Assembly: GCF_027853965.1 (NCBI RefSeq)
Contig: NZ_JAQGLB010000004.1
Coordinates: 62,001 to 126,000, forward strand
Length of the DNA: 64,000 nt
From: Saccharopolyspora indica
Lineage (GTDB): Bacteria; Actinomycetota; Actinomycetes; Mycobacteriales; Pseudonocardiaceae
Reading direction: 5' to 3'
Position 1 is the first letter of the stretch, and each line of letters opens with the position of its first letter. Positions 1 to 12,746 of this stretch are shown here, piece by piece. A model generated the notes under the pieces. That model made no database searches. It worked only from the letters and a program-made list of their open reading frames with translations, and had not been told where the DNA came from. Both the position numbers and the translations under genes were made by a program.

Positions 1-778
1 CCGCGTCGAGCGGATAACCCGCCGACTTCATGATCTGCGGCAACCAGGTGTTCAACCCGTAGACCAGCAGCAACCCCATGAACGACGTGACCCAGAAGGC
101 GATGGTCGCGCGGGCGAACCCACCGCGGAACAGCGAAGCGACGGCATCGGCCCCACCGCGGGGACCGCGCTCGGCCTTGACGCGCTGGAACGACTCCGAC
201 TCGGGCAGGTACCGGAGCATGAGCGGCACCAGCACCAGCGCCGGAGCAGCTCCGATCACGAACATCGCGCGCCAACCCAGGTTCGGCAGCACGGCGATCC
301 CCAGCAACGCCGTCAGCACGGCCCCGACGTGGTACCCGGTCATGATCGTGGTGGTGGCGCTACCGCTCTTGCCCGCACGAGCGTGCTCGGTGACCAGGGC
401 GATCGCGGTGGGAAGGCAACCTCCGAGCCCGAGCCCGGCGAGGAACCGAAGCAACCCGAACACGAAGACCGAAGGCGCAACCGCGCACAACGCGGTGAGC
501 AGCGAAAAGCTGGTGACCGCGAAGATCAGCGCCTTCCGCCGCCCGATGACATCGGTGATCGTCCCGATGGCCAGCGCCCCGATTGTCATCCCGACCAGGC
601 CGGCGGTGGACGCGATGGAAGCGCTGGCGGCGGTCAGCCCCCACTGCTTCGTCTCGAGCAGCACCGGAAGCACGCTGCCGAGCACGACGAGGTCGAACCC
701 GTCCAGCAGCACAGCGGTCCAGCAGAGCGGCAAGACCCAACCGCTCCGCCCGACAGAACCCGTCCCGGACCCGGACAT
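1..778 (-). CDS. MFS transporter, truncated by window edge
   Basis: Read on the minus strand from the ATG at 778, this opens a major facilitator permease whose C-terminal part lies outside the window. About 259 residues are visible. The first transmembrane segment is followed by a DGFDLVVLG motif near residue 27, typical of the aromatic-acid:H+ symporter group (PcaK/MhpT-like). The loop between segments 2 and 3 contains DVIGRRKALI, the MFS A-motif. Segment 4 follows RFLAGLGLGG. A hydrophilic stretch near residue 200 (RYLPESESFQRVKAE) is the usual central loop. The role is therefore probably proton-coupled uptake of an aromatic or other organic acid at the cytoplasmic membrane; the substrate is inferred from family resemblance only. 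No catabolic gene lies beside it in the visible part. Confidence 0.85.
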   Translation of the reverse strand, partial: MSGSGTGSVGRSGWVLPLCWTAVLLDGFDLVVLGSVLPVLLETKQWGLTAASASIASTAGLVGMTIGALAIGTITDVIGRRKALIFAVTSFSLLTALCAVAPSVFVFGLLRFLAGLGLGGCLPTAIALVTEHARAGKSGSATTTIMTGYHVGAVLTALLGIAVLPNLGWRAMFVIGAAPALVLVPLMLRYLPESESFQRVKAERGPRGGADAVASLFRGGFARATIAFWVTSFMGLLLVYGLNTWLPQIMKSAGYPLDA

Positions 779-862
779 AGCCCAACCTCCCTGCCCCACT
801 GCAGAAAACCCAGTGCAGGGATGCTCCCCGTCCAACCCCCAAGACACCGAACCAAACTTCCA

Positions 863-900
863 CCCAGCAAAAACCCCCACCAAAAACCCCAGAAACCCCC
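863..900 (-). other. G-quadruplex-capable tract
   Basis: The plus strand carries four C-tracts (3, 5, 4 and 5 bases) separated by 8, 8 and 5 bases. The minus strand therefore has four G-tracts that fit a G-quadruplex pattern. It lies about 85 bases upstream of the MFS start, in what would be its 5' leader. The rest of 779-1109 shows nothing else recognisable. Structure is predicted from the pattern only. Confidence 0.4.
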
Positions 901-1109
901 ACAAGCACCAACGAAGAAACCGAATAAGAAGCCGAAACGGACACTGGAGAAGGTGCCAACAAAGCCACCGATGCCTCGGAGCCAGGGGCTGGTCGGTGAG
1001 CAGACCGGGAACGCCACCCCACGCAAGGAGCCCACGAGAGGCAACCCCCGCACCGTGGGGGGCTTGGGGGGTTCGACCCCCCAAAATAATGACGTAGAGA
1101 TAAAGCGAA

Positions 1110-1135
1110 AAAGCCCCCGCACAAGCGGGGGCTTT
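1110..1135 (-). terminator. Intrinsic terminator after tRNA-Ala
   Basis: An 11-bp perfect stem (AAAGCCCCCGC with its complement) encloses a 4-base loop. On the minus strand it is followed by a T-run. It lies about 25 bases downstream of the tRNA-Ala 3' end. Confidence 0.85.
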
Positions 1136-1160
1136 GAGCACACTTCACCGAATCTCTACG

Positions 1161-1233
1161 TGGAGACGAGGGGAATCGAACCCCTAACCCCCGCCTTGCA
1201 AAGGCGGTGCTCTGCCAATTGAGCTACGTCCCC
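1161..1233 (-). tRNA. tRNA-Ala (anticodon TGC)
   Basis: The minus strand folds as a 73-nt cloverleaf. The acceptor stem starts GGGGACG, the D-arm contains TAGCTCAATTGGCAGAGC, the anticodon loop reads CTTTGCAAG, and the T-arm contains GGTTCGATTCC. The gene lacks an encoded CCA; the discriminator base is A. It pairs with tRNA-Ile at 1512-1585, the usual arrangement next to gyrA in actinobacteria. Confidence 0.97.
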
Positions 1234-1332
1234 TGGCCGTCGCCGCACGAGATCGGTGGATCGTCGGTGGCGACGAGAACAGCCCGGCGCGGCGAAACCG
1301 GACCGGGCTGGTTCAGGTGTCTCGCCGGGCGA

Positions 1333-1449
1333 TCAGGCCTCGGCGGTCGCCTCGCGCCAGAGGTCGGCCTCGGCCTTGGCGGCGCGGTTGCGCCGGACCA
1401 CGAACAGCACGACTCCAGCAACTGCGGCGAGTGCGAGCAGCTTCTTCAC
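1333..1449 (-). CDS. DLW-39 family small protein
   Basis: A 38-residue protein too short for ordinary ORF thresholds. It starts at GTG 1449 with a GGAGG about 10 bases upstream. The sequence begins MKKLLALAAVAGVVLFVV, giving one hydrophobic N-terminal segment, then a basic stretch (RRNR), and ends with the signature DLWREAT at residues 29-35. This tripartite layout and the DLW motif match the conserved actinobacterial DLW-39 family found between gyrA and the tRNA genes. It is probably a single-pass membrane microprotein; its role is unknown. It sits between tRNA-Ile and tRNA-Ala on the same strand and may be carried on the same transcript. Confidence 0.85.
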   Translation of the reverse strand: MKKLLALAAVAGVVLFVVRRNRAAKAEADLWREATAEA

Positions 1450-1511
1450 TTCCGGTCGCCTCCTTGCACGCGGCGCGCGGCCCGTGACGTTCGGGTTGAA
1501 AGGGTTACCAG

Positions 1512-1585
1512 TGGGCCTAGAAGGACTTGAACCTTCGACCTCTTCGTTATCAGCGAAGCGCTCTAACCGCCTGAGCTATAGGCCC
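1512..1585 (-). tRNA. tRNA-Ile (anticodon GAT)
   Basis: A 74-nt cloverleaf on the minus strand. The acceptor starts GGGCCTA, the D-arm holds TAGCTCAGGCGGTTAGAGC, the anticodon loop reads CTGATAA, and the T-arm holds GGTTCAAGTCC. No CCA is encoded. It lies downstream of the DUF3566 gene on the same strand. Confidence 0.97.
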
Positions 1586-1701
1586 TTGTTGTGATTCAAA
1601 GACTACAGGACGCCTTCCGGCCCTTCGAACGGGGGGTCGTCTTGCGCCCGGAGCGACGTGGCGATCCCGGCCCGGTGGACCGGAATCGCCACGTCAGCGG
1701 C

Positions 1702-2475
1702 TCATTCCCGCTCGGACAGGGTGATCTCGACGCCGCCGGCGAAGTCGGCCGCCACGTTGTAGATGAACGCGGCCACCGTCGCCAGCGCGGTCACCAGCAC
1801 GATGTTGATCGCGCCGATGATCGAGGCGACGCCGAACACCCGGGCGGCGCTGATCAGCGGCTCGGCCGCCGCGTCGTCCGGCTGGGTCAGCTCGCTGAAG
1901 GTGCCGTTGAGCTGATCCCACACGCCCATGCCGTCGAGCACGCCGTAGAGCACCGCGACCGCGATCATCCAGACGAAGAACAGCGCCACGCTGAGCACCA
2001 GCGCGAGCTTCAGCACCGACCACGGGTCCACCCGCTTGACCTGCAGGCTGGCCCGCCGCGGTCCGCGGCTGGGTCGGCGCGCCGACGGCGTCGACGCGCG
2101 CGGCCCCGCGGCCCCGGTACCGGCCCCGGTGAACGAGACCTGGGTCCGGGCCGACGGCGGCACCTTGGTGCGCACCGTCTCCTGGTCCGCGGTCTGCTTG
2201 GGGATGGTCTGCGTGTCGTCGACGTCCGGCACCTGGGCGACCACCGGAGGGGCCTCGGGGGCCTCCCCGCCGGTCGCCGACGCCGACGCGCGCTGCCACG
2301 GCGGCGGCGTTTCCGTGCCGTTCAGCTCCTCACCGCTGGGGCTGTCGGCCTCAGCGGCCACCGGGGCGGTCTCGGTTTCCGCCTCGACGGTGCTGTCGAC
2401 GGTCTGCGTGCTGGCCGAAGCCTGGTCCGCGTCCTTGTGCGGGCCCGAGGACTCCGGCTTCTCGGAAGATGTCAC
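1702..2475 (-). CDS. DUF3566 transmembrane protein
   Basis: A 257-residue protein starting at GTG 2475. The first 140 residues are hydrophilic and rich in Ser, Thr, Pro, Glu and Ala, so probably disordered. The conserved DUF3566 domain follows, from a VKRVDPWSVLKLAL motif near residue 149. A first membrane segment lies around 155-176, and a second around 215-240 next to VASIIGAINIVLVTALATV. The C-terminus is a short acidic tail. The family lies directly downstream of gyrA in most actinobacteria (Rv0007 in M. tuberculosis) and its molecular role is unknown. The gene is 51 bases downstream of gyrA on the same strand, so co-transcription is likely. Confidence 0.9.
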   Translation of the reverse strand: MTSSEKPESSGPHKDADQASASTQTVDSTVEAETETAPVAAEADSPSGEELNGTETPPPWQRASASATGGEAPEAPPVVAQVPDVDDTQTIPKQTADQETVRTKVPPSARTQVSFTGAGTGAAGPRASTPSARRPSRGPRRASLQVKRVDPWSVLKLALVLSVALFFVWMIAVAVLYGVLDGMGVWDQLNGTFSELTQPDDAAAEPLISAARVFGVASIIGAINIVLVTALATVAAFIYNVAADFAGGVEITLSERE

Positions 2476-2526
2476 GAGCGATCCTTCGGTGATCGTCGGC
2501 GGTGTGCGGCGTGGTCTCCCACAGTG

Positions 2527-5022
2527 TTACTTCTGCTGCTCCGGCCCCGCAGCGTCCGGGTCGGCGGCCTCATCGGCGTTGCGCGCGATGGCCACCAGCG
2601 CGGAACCCTCGTCGAGGTTCATCAGACGAACCCCCTTCGTCTGCCTGCCGGCCTTGCGGACCTCCTTGGCGGTGGTCCGGATGACCCCTCCGCTGGAGGT
2701 GATCGCGTAGAGCTCGTCGTCGAGCTCGACGATGAGCGCCCCCACAAGCCTGCCACGCTTGTTGTCGTACTGGAGAGTCAGCACTCCCTTTCCGCCGCGA
2801 CCCTGCACCGGGTAGTCGTCGATCGGGGTGCGCTTGGCGTAGCCGCCGTCGGTGGCGACCAGCACGTACCGGTCCTCCCGCACGACGCCCATGGCCAGCA
2901 GCTCGTCACCGTCGTTGAAGCGCATGCCCAGCACGCCGGAGGTGGCGCGGCCCATCGGGCGCAGCGCCTCGTCGGTGGCGTGGAACCGGATCGACTGACC
3001 CTCGGCGGACACCAGCAGCAGGTCGTCGTCGGCGGAGCAGAGCACCGCACCGACCAGCTCGTCGTCCTCCTTGAGGTTGACGCCGATGAGACCACCCGAT
3101 CGGTTGGAATCGAAATCGGTCAACCGGGACTTCTTGACCAGGCCCTTCTTGGTGGCGAGCACCAGGTACGGGGCGGCGGTGTAGTCCTTGATCTGCATGA
3201 CCTGGGCGATCTGCTCGTCCGGCTGGAAGGCCAGCAGGTTCGCCACGTGCTGGCCGCGCGCGGTGCGGTTGGCCTCCGGCAGCTCGTAGGCCTTCGCCCG
3301 GTAGACCCGGCCCTTGTTGGTGAAGAACAGGATCCAGTCGTGGGTCGAGCAGACGAAGAAGTGCGACACGATGTCGTCCTGCTTCAGCTGCGCGCCCTGC
3401 ACGCCCTTGCCGCCGCGCTTCTGCGCCCGGTACAGGTCGGTGCGGGTCCGCTTGGCGTAGCCGGTGCGGGTGATGGTGACGACCACGTCCTCCTCGGCGA
3501 TGAGGTCCTCCATGGAGACCTCGCCCTCGAAGGGGATGATCTGCGTGCGGCGGTCCTCGCCGTACTTGTCGACGATCTCCATCAGCTCGTCGCGGATGAT
3601 CTGCCGCTGCCGCTCCGGCTTGGCGAGGATGTCCTTGAGGTCCTCGATCTCGCGCTCGATCTCGGCCAGCTGGTCGACGATCTTCTGCCGCTCCAGGGCG
3701 GCGAGGCGGCGCAGCTGCATCTCCAGGATCGCGTTGGCCTGGACCTCGTCGACCGTGAGCAGGTCGATCAGGCCCTGGCGCGCGTCGTCGACCGTGGGCG
3801 AGCGCCGGATCAGGGCGATGACCTCGTCCAGCATGTCCAGCGCCTTGACCAGACCGCGCAGGATGTGGGCGCGTTCCTCGGCCTTCTTCAGCCGGAACCT
3901 GGTGCGCCGGACGATGACCTCGATCTGGTGCTTGACGTAGTACCGGATCACCTGGTCCAGCCGCAGCGTGCGCGGCACGCCGTCGACCAGCGCCAGCATG
4001 TTGACGCCGAAGGTCGTCTGCAGCTGGGTGTGCTTGTAGAGGTTGTTCAGCACCACCTTCGGGATCGCGTCGCGCTTGAGCGTGACGACGATCCGCATGC
4101 CGCGCCGGCTGTTGGATTCGTCGGCGATGTCGGAGATGCCGGTGAGCTTGCCCTCCCGGTGCATCGAGGCGATGTTCTCGATGAGGTTGTCCGGGTTGAC
4201 CTGGTAGGGCAGCTCGGTGACGACCAGCGTGGTGCGCCCCTTGCTGTCCTCCTCGATGGTGACGACGGCCCGCATCTTGATGGAGCCGCGGCCGGTGCGG
4301 TAGGCGTCCGCGATCGCGTTGGTGCCCAGGATCTGCGCGTGGGTCGGGAAGTCCGGGCCCTTGATGCGCGCCATCAGCGCTTCGAGCAGCTGCTCGTCGT
4401 CGCACTCCGGGTTCTCCAGCGCCCAGACGACGCCGTCGGCGACCTCGCGCAGGTTGTGCGGCGGGATGTTGGTCGCCATCCCGACCGCGATGCCGCCACC
4501 GCCGTTGACCAGCAGGTTCGGGAACCGGGCCGGCAGCACGTCGGGTTCCTGGGTGCGGCCGTCGTAGTTGTCGGAGAAGTCGACGGTGTCCTCTTCGATG
4601 TCGGCGAGCATGTGCATCGCCAACGGGGCCAGCCGCGACTCGGTGTACCGCATGGCCGCGGCCGGGTCGTTGCCGGGCGAACCGAAGTTGCCCTGGCCGT
4701 CGATCAGCTTGTGCCGCATCGACCACGGCTGGGCGAGCCGGACCAGGGTGTCGTAGATCGCCGAGTCGCCGTGCGGGTGGTAGTTGCCCATCACGTCGCC
4801 GACGACGCGGGAGCACTTCACGTAGCCGCGGTCCGGGCGGAAGCCGGAGTCGTACATCGCGTACAGCACGCGCCGGTGCACCGGCTTGAGCCCGTCGCGC
4901 ACGTCCGGCAGGGCGCGCGCGACGATGACGCTCATCGCGTAGTTGATGTAGGAGTTCTGCATCTCCTGCTGGATGTCGACCGGCTCGATCCGGCCGTGTT
5001 CCGGCGGCAGGACTTCAGTCAC
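2527..5022 (-). CDS. gyrA: DNA gyrase subunit A
   Basis: An 831-residue GyrA, the breakage-reunion subunit that introduces negative supercoils with GyrB. The catalytic tyrosine is Tyr126 in [11 protein letters not shown]. The quinolone-determining region [14 protein letters not shown] carries Ser87 and Asp91, at the positions of E. coli Ser83 and Asp87. It therefore has the quinolone-sensitive type rather than the alanine found in M. tuberculosis. The GyrA box [10 protein letters not shown] lies near residue 537, between the coiled coil and the C-terminal beta-pinwheel that wraps DNA. The start is GTG 5022, with AAAGGA upstream. gyrB lies 107 bases upstream on the same strand, so the two probably form one operon with the DUF3566 gene. 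Confidence 0.99.
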   Translation of the reverse strand: MTEVLPPEHGRIEPVDIQQEMQNSYINYAMSVIVARALPDVRDGLKPVHRRVLYAMYDSGFRPDRGYVKCSRVVGDVMGNYHPHGDSAIYDTLVRLAQPWSMRHKLIDGQGNFGSPGNDPAAAMRYTESRLAPLAMHMLADIEEDTVDFSDNYDGRTQEPDVLPARFPNLLVNGGGGIAVGMATNIPPHNLREVADGVVWALENPECDDEQLLEALMARIKGPDFPTHAQILGTNAIADAYRTGRGSIKMRAVVTIEEDSKGRTTLVVTELPYQVNPDNLIENIASMHREGKLTGISDIADESNSRRGMRIVVTLKRDAIPKVVLNNLYKHTQLQTTFGVNMLALVDGVPRTLRLDQVIRYYVKHQIEVIVRRTRFRLKKAEERAHILRGLVKALDMLDEVIALIRRSPTVDDARQGLIDLLTVDEVQANAILEMQLRRLAALERQKIVDQLAEIEREIEDLKDILAKPERQRQIIRDELMEIVDKYGEDRRTQIIPFEGEVSMEDLIAEEDVVVTITRTGYAKRTRTDLYRAQKRGGKGVQGAQLKQDDIVSHFFVCSTHDWILFFTNKGRVYRAKAYELPEANRTARGQHVANLLAFQPDEQIAQVMQIKDYTAAPYLVLATKKGLVKKSRLTDFDSNRSGGLIGVNLKEDDELVGAVLCSADDDLLLVSAEGQSIRFHATDEALRPMGRATSGVLGMRFNDGDELLAMGVVREDRYVLVATDGGYAKRTPIDDYPVQGRGGKGVLTLQYDNKRGRLVGALIVELDDELYAITSSGGVIRTTAKEVRKAGRQTKGVRLMNLDEGSALVAIARNADEAADPDAAGPEQQK

Positions 5023-5129
5023 GACTTGAGATTCCTTTCGGGAGGTCGGAGGCCGCAGCCCGGGCGGATCGGGCGGTCATCGCCGCGAACCGGGTGTCCG
5101 ACCGGGTCGGGTGAGTTCCGGCGAGCGGG

Positions 5130-8081
<2,952 letters not shown>

Positions 8082-8092
<11 letters not shown>

Positions 8093-9257
8093 GTCGCACC
8101 TCGCCTTCGCGGACGTCGAATCGCGCACCGGTGAGCTCGGGCGGCACGTCCTCGGCCACCGCCGCGGTCACCAGCACCTGCTCGGCCCCGGCGACCAGTT
8201 CGGCCAGCCGGGCCCGCCTGCGCCGGTCCAGTTCGGCGAAGACGTCGTCCAGGATCAACACCGGTTCCGCGCCATCCTCGGTGAGCAGGTGGTAAGAAGC
8301 CAGCCGCAACGCCAGGACGAACGACCACGATTCGCCGTGGCTGGCGTAGCCCTTGGCGGGCAGGTCGCCGAGCAGCAGCTCCAGGTCGTCGCGGTGCGGT
8401 CCGACCAGCGAGACGCCGCGCTCGATCTCCTGCGGCCGGACCCGCGCCAGCTCGGCGAGCAGCGCCGCCTCCAGCTCGTCGACGTCGGCCGCCTCGCCCA
8501 TCGGCTCGCCGCAGCCCTCGGGCAGCGACTCGCCGAGGCTGCTGCGGTAGCGCACGTGGGCGACCCGACCGGATGGCGCGCTGGCTTCGTCGGTCGCGGC
8601 GACGTTGGCGTAAGAGCTGGTCACGTGAGGTGCGATGGCGGCGACGAGGTCGAGCCGACCGGCCAGCAGCTCCGCGCCGAAGCGCGCCAGGTGCCCGTCC
8701 CAGACCTCCAGGGTCCGCAGATCCGCCTTGCCGCCGCCGCGCCGCGCCGCGCCGGCGGACTTCAGCAGCGCGCTCCGCTGCTTGAGCACCCGCTCGTAGT
8801 CGGAGCGCACGCCCGCGTACCTCGGTGCGCGGGCGACGAGCAGCTCGTCGAGGAAGCGGCGGCGTTCGCCCGGGTCGCCGCGCACGATCGCCAGGTCCTC
8901 CGGCGCGAACAGCACGGTGCGCAGGATGCCCAGCACGTCGCGGGGCTTGGCGGCCGCGCCGCGGTTGATCCGCGCGCGGTTGGCCTTGCCCGGCGTGATC
9001 TCCAGTTCGACCAGCAGCTCGCGACCGCTGTTGACCACTGCGGCCCGCACCACCGCGCGCGCCGTGCCGTCGCGGACCAGCGGTACATCGGAGGCGACGC
9101 GGTGCGAACCGAGGGTGGCGACGTATCCGACGGCTTCGACCAGGTTCGTCTTGCCCTGCCCGTTCGACCCGACGAGCACGGTGATCCCCGGCTCCAGCGC
9201 GAGGTCGGCGTGCGGCCAGGACCGGAAGTCGGTCACCTGCAAATGACGGACGTACAC
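8082..9257 (-). CDS. recF: DNA replication/repair protein RecF
   Basis: A 391-residue RecF, an SMC-like ATPase that helps load RecA at single-strand gaps. Walker A is GSNGQGKT at residues 30-37. The ABC-type signature region is [14 protein letters not shown], followed by Walker [15 protein letters not shown]. The N-terminus [14 protein letters not shown] is typical. The start is GTG 9257. The gene is followed with an 11-base overlap by the DUF721 gene, suggesting translational coupling. gnd lies upstream, as in Streptomyces and Saccharopolyspora. Confidence 0.98.
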
Positions 9258-9377
9258 GACGATCCAACTTAGTGGTCGGCCGATCCGATCCGAGAGCGCT
9301 TCGCATTCCTCGGGCGGAACGGGGTGGAGCGAGCAGAGCTCGACCAGGCGAGCGGCCGCGAACCGCTCGCCGGCAAT

Positions 9378-9401
9378 CAGCGATTTGTCGACAAATCGCT
9401 G
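9378..9401. repeat. 24-bp perfect palindrome, CGATTT-N6-AAATCG family
   Basis: A perfect 24-bp palindrome centred on GTCGAC, with arms CAGCGATTT. It lies in the 195-base gap between gnd and recF. It shares its CGATTT/AAATCG arms with palindromes at 24429-24472, 27423-27444 and 27458-27493. It could end gnd transcription, but no T-run follows. Confidence 0.8.
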
Positions 9402-9452
9402 TGACGACGTCCTGGTGCCGGGTCGGCACAGCGACCCGGCACCAGGATCAGA

Positions 9453-10340
9453 TCACTTCTCGGACTTGGTGATGGCGTGGCCGCCGAACTGGTTGCGCAG
9501 CGCGGCGACGGCCTTCATGGCCGGCGAGTCCTCCTGGCGGGAGGCGAAGCGGGCGAACAGCGCCGCGGTCATCACCGGGGTCGGCACCGCGTTGTTGATC
9601 GACTCCTCCACCGTCCAGCGGCCCTCGCCGGAGTCGTTGACGTACCCGCGCAGCTCGGACAGCTCCGGGTCCTCGTCCAGCGCCCGGACCAGCAGGTCCA
9701 GCAGCCAGGAGCGGACCACGGTGCCGCGGCTCCACGCCTTGATCGTCTCGGGCACGTTGGTGACCACGCCCGAGGCCGACAGCAGCTCGAAGCCCTCGGC
9801 GTAGGCCTGCATCAGGCCGTACTCGATGCCGTTGTGCACCATCTTCGCGTAGTGCCCGGCACCGACGGGCCCGGCGTGCGCGAAGCCCTCCTCGCGCGGG
9901 CCCTCCGGGCGCAGCGCGTCGAAGATCGGCATGGCGCGCTCGACGTCCGCGGCGTCGCCACCGGCCATCAGGCCGTAGCCGTTCTTCGCACCCCACACGC
10001 CGCCGGAGACGCCGACGTCGAGGTACTTGATGCCGCTCTCGGCGAGCAGCGCGGCGTTGGCCTGGTCGTCGGTGAACTTCGAGTTGCCGCCCTCGATCAC
10101 CAGATCGCCGGCGGACAGCAGCCCGGCCAGCTCCTCGACCGTCTGCCGGGTCGGGTCGCCGTGCGGCACCATGATCCACACGATCCGCGGGCCGGCCAGC
10201 TTCTGCACCAGCTCCGCGATCGAGGCGACGTCGCTGACGTCCGGATTGCGGTCGTAACCGACGACGTCGTGACCAGCGGCGCGCAGCCGCTCACGCATGT
10301 TGAAACCCATTCGGCCGAGACCGACAAGTCCGAGTTGCAC
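9453..10340 (-). CDS. gnd: 6-phosphogluconate dehydrogenase, decarboxylating, short type
   Basis: A 295-residue enzyme converting 6-phosphogluconate to ribulose 5-phosphate and CO2 with NAD(P)+. The dinucleotide-binding loop GLVGLGRMG is at the N-terminus. The substrate motif DVGVSGGVWGAKNGYGLMAGG and the signature GHYAKMVHNGIEYG, with the catalytic lysine, are present. The length is that of the short GntZ/YqeC class (about 300 residues) rather than the 470-residue E. coli enzyme. The start was set at GTG 10340, which has GGAG six bases upstream; the open frame runs to 10400 without a better site. The gene between dnaN and recF is a standard actinomycete arrangement. Confidence 0.95.
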   Translation of the reverse strand: MQLGLVGLGRMGFNMRERLRAAGHDVVGYDRNPDVSDVASIAELVQKLAGPRIVWIMVPHGDPTRQTVEELAGLLSAGDLVIEGGNSKFTDDQANAALLAESGIKYLDVGVSGGVWGAKNGYGLMAGGDAADVERAMPIFDALRPEGPREEGFAHAGPVGAGHYAKMVHNGIEYGLMQAYAEGFELLSASGVVTNVPETIKAWSRGTVVRSWLLDLLVRALDEDPELSELRGYVNDSGEGRWTVEESINNAVPTPVMTAALFARFASRQEDSPAMKAVAALRNQFGGHAITKSEK

Positions 10341-10520
10341 CGGATCTCCTCTGCGAGCTGTGTTTCCACTGGTTGGTCGGCGCGAGAGGTGGGACCGCAC
10401 CAGCTGAATCGATCTGACCGGAGCCTAGCCGCCCGCGGCGCGGACCCCGGCCGGACCGGGCACCGGATGTGACCCACCCTGCTCCGGTTCTGCCGCTGCA
10501 CGCGCCGCGGCGGCTGCAGA

Positions 10521-11645
10521 TCAGCCCGGCAGGCGGACCGGCATCAGCAGGTACAGGTAGCCCTCGACCACCGCGCCCTCGTCGTCGATCGGCTTGATCA
10601 GCGCCGGGCGGTTGGACGTCGTGAACTGCAGCTGGGCGCGCTCGCTCTTCATCGCGCCGAGGCCGTCGAGCAGGTACGTCGGGTTGAACGCGATGGTCAG
10701 CGGCTCACCGGAGAGCTCCACCGCGAGCTCCTCCTCCGCGCTGCCCTCGTCGTCGCCGCCCGCGGTCAGCCGCAGCACCCGGTCGGAGAACTCCAGGCGC
10801 ACCTGGGTGCCGCGCTCGGCGACCAGCGACACGCGCTTGATCGCCTCGATCAGCGGGCCGACGCTGATGTTGGCCGTCACCGCGCTCTCCGCGGGCAGCA
10901 GCTGGCGGTACTTCGGGAACTCCGCGTCCAGCAGGCGCGTGGTGTTGCGCCGGGAGGTGCCGGACAGGCCGAGCAGCCCGTCGCCGGAGGCCAGCGAGAT
11001 CTCCACCTTGCTCGCCCCGGCGCCGAGGGTCTTCGCCGAGTCGGCGAGCGTCTTGGCCGGGACCAGCACCGAGGTGTCGCCGATCGTGGTGCCCGGCTCC
11101 CAGGTGATCTCGCGCATCGCCAGCCGGAACCGGTCGGTGGCGACCATGGTCAGCTTGTCGGCGTTGATCTCCATCCGGATGCCGGTGAGCATCGGCAGCG
11201 TGTCGTCCTTGCCCGCCGCGACCGCGACCTGGCCGACGGCCTCGCCGAACAGGTCGGTGGGCACCGAACCGACGTGCTCCGGCATCGCGGGCAGCTCCGG
11301 GTAGTCCTCCACCGGCATGGTCGGCAGGCTGAACTTGGAGCTGCCGCAGGTGATGGTCACGCGCGTGCCGTCGACGGTGAGCTCCACCGGACGTGCGGGC
11401 AGCGCCTTGGTGATGTCGGCCAGCAGCCGCCCGGAGACCAGCGTCTTGCCGCTGGCGTCGATCGAGGCGTCGATGGTGACCTGTGCGGAGACCTCGTAGT
11501 CGAAGCCGGAGATGGTCAGCGCCTCTCCGGAACTCGCATCGAGCAGCACCCCGCCCAGCACCGGAACCGGCGGCCGCGACGGAAGGCTGCGCGCGACCCA
11601 AGCGACGGCGTCGGCGAGACCGTCACGTTCCACGCGGATCTTCAT
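10521..11645 (-). CDS. dnaN: DNA polymerase III beta subunit (sliding clamp)
   Basis: A 374-residue clamp protein. The start is ATG 11645, giving [19 protein letters not shown], with AAAGGA upstream; the open frame extends further but without support. Three repeated clamp folds are visible, with [12 protein letters not shown] in domain 1, the [20 protein letters not shown] stretch in domain 2, and the C-terminal LLMPVRLPG. The last residues form the partner-binding pocket. It encircles DNA and tethers DNA polymerase III and repair proteins. It follows the origin region, in the standard dnaA-oriC-dnaN order. Confidence 0.99.
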   Translation of the reverse strand: MKIRVERDGLADAVAWVARSLPSRPPVPVLGGVLLDASSGEALTISGFDYEVSAQVTIDASIDASGKTLVSGRLLADITKALPARPVELTVDGTRVTITCGSSKFSLPTMPVEDYPELPAMPEHVGSVPTDLFGEAVGQVAVAAGKDDTLPMLTGIRMEINADKLTMVATDRFRLAMREITWEPGTTIGDTSVLVPAKTLADSAKTLGAGASKVEISLASGDGLLGLSGTSRRNTTRLLDAEFPKYRQLLPAESAVTANISVGPLIEAIKRVSLVAERGTQVRLEFSDRVLRLTAGGDDEGSAEEELAVELSGEPLTIAFNPTYLLDGLGAMKSERAQLQFTTSNRPALIKPIDDEGAVVEGYLYLLMPVRLPG

Positions 11646-11916
11646 GGGTGTCCTTTCGGTTTCAGCCGTGAGCGGGCTGCCGAGAACTGTGTCCGAGCTC
11701 CAGAGCTCATTGGCGCGTCGTGGTGCTCCGGCCCCGTGCGGGGGTGGAGCGATCCCCGCACGGTCGCCCCTAGGTACCGACCGGCCCGAGCAGCAGGACT
11801 GCGGCGCGAAGTTCGTCGGGGCTGCCTCCGCGGGAGTTCCACCGTAGAGCGTGCGCCGCGATCTCCGCATCCGGGTCCGGGCAGTTCGTCAGCCCGTCCA
11901 GGCCCGCCGAGCCGAG

Positions 11917-12353
11917 TTGTCCACTTATCCACCGCCCCTTACTTCTGTTCTCTTTTTTCTTCTAGAAGAACAAAAGACCGCAGTAGTAGTAAGGGCTGTG
12001 AGTTGTGGGGACAACCGGCGTTTGGGCTGGTCGTGCGGCGTGGCCGGATGTGGATGAACACGGGATGTAACCGTGGACTACGACAACCGGGTGGTGGACA
12101 ACTTCGGCCCTCCTCCGAACAGTCCACAACCATCCCCAGTTGTCCACAGTTCCATCCACAGTTCGACCCCCCGGTTGTACCCAACCCCTGTGGTTTCCGG
12201 CGGTTCCACCGGTCAGGTTGTGGGCAAACCTGTGAGCTCCCTGTGGTCAACCGCCGTCCGGGTTGTGGGCAGACCGCCACAACCTGTGCACAGCCTGTGG
12301 ATGAATTGGGGAAAACTCCAGGTCAGCCCTGGGGATGCAGAAACTGTGGACAG
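11917..12353. other. oriC: Chromosomal replication origin oriC
   Basis: The dnaA-dnaN gap holds at least a dozen DnaA-box-like nonamers on both strands. Plus-strand sites include TTGTCCACT (11917), TTATCCACC (11925), TTGTCCACA (12140, perfect) and CCATCCACA (12152). Minus-strand sites include TTGTCCCCA (12006-12014), TCATCCACA (12049-12057 and 12296-12304), TTGTCCACC (12093-12101), TTGCCCACA (12219-12227), TTGACCACA (12242-12250) and CTGTCCACA (12345-12353). The only AT-rich patch, 11937-11990, lies just after the first two boxes. It contains a TTCTTCTAGAAGAA palindrome and a TAGTAGTAA stretch resembling DnaA-trio elements, and is the probable unwinding site. 11646-11916 contains nothing else recognisable. 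Confidence 0.93.
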
Positions 12354-12368
12354 CTCGGCCCCTGGCGG

Positions 12369-12746
12369 ACTTTTCTGCTGCCGGGGTGAGGCGAAGGCCA
12401 CCCGGCCGCCCAGAAAAGTTCGTCGCCCCAAGGCCTCCGGCGTGCGCGGAACGCGCTCGTGCGACCTCGGAACGTGGCCGTCCACGCTTGAGGAGACGCC
12501 TGAACCCCCTCGTTCGGTTGGCATCGAAGCCTCCGGAGCTGTCGCCGGAGGCAGAACTTTTCTGTCAGAGGGGGTGTCCCGGGGCAGATGGCCCCAGCAG
12601 AAAGATGTGCGCGCCCGCGTTCCAGCGCTCGGTGCGGCCGCAGCAGCGCGCCCGCGACGCGACCGGCCTACCTCCGGGCCGCGCGCATCCGCGCACGAGC
12701 TTTCTGCTGGAGGGGGTGCGCCGCGCGAGGGCGGTCGGACAGAAAG
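12369..12746. repeat. Three TTTCTG-N33-CAGAAA inverted-repeat units
   Basis: Three inverted repeats with the same geometry lie between the DnaA boxes and the end of dnaA. Arms are 12369-12377/12411-12419 (ACTTTTCTG, 9 bp), 12559-12564/12598-12603 (6 bp) and 12700-12706/12740-12746 (CTTTCTG, 7 bp). Every spacer is exactly 33 bases, and all three spacers carry GGGGTG near their start. The remaining DNA to 13045 holds no believable gene; the open frames there are shadows in GC-rich DNA. Confidence 0.7.
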
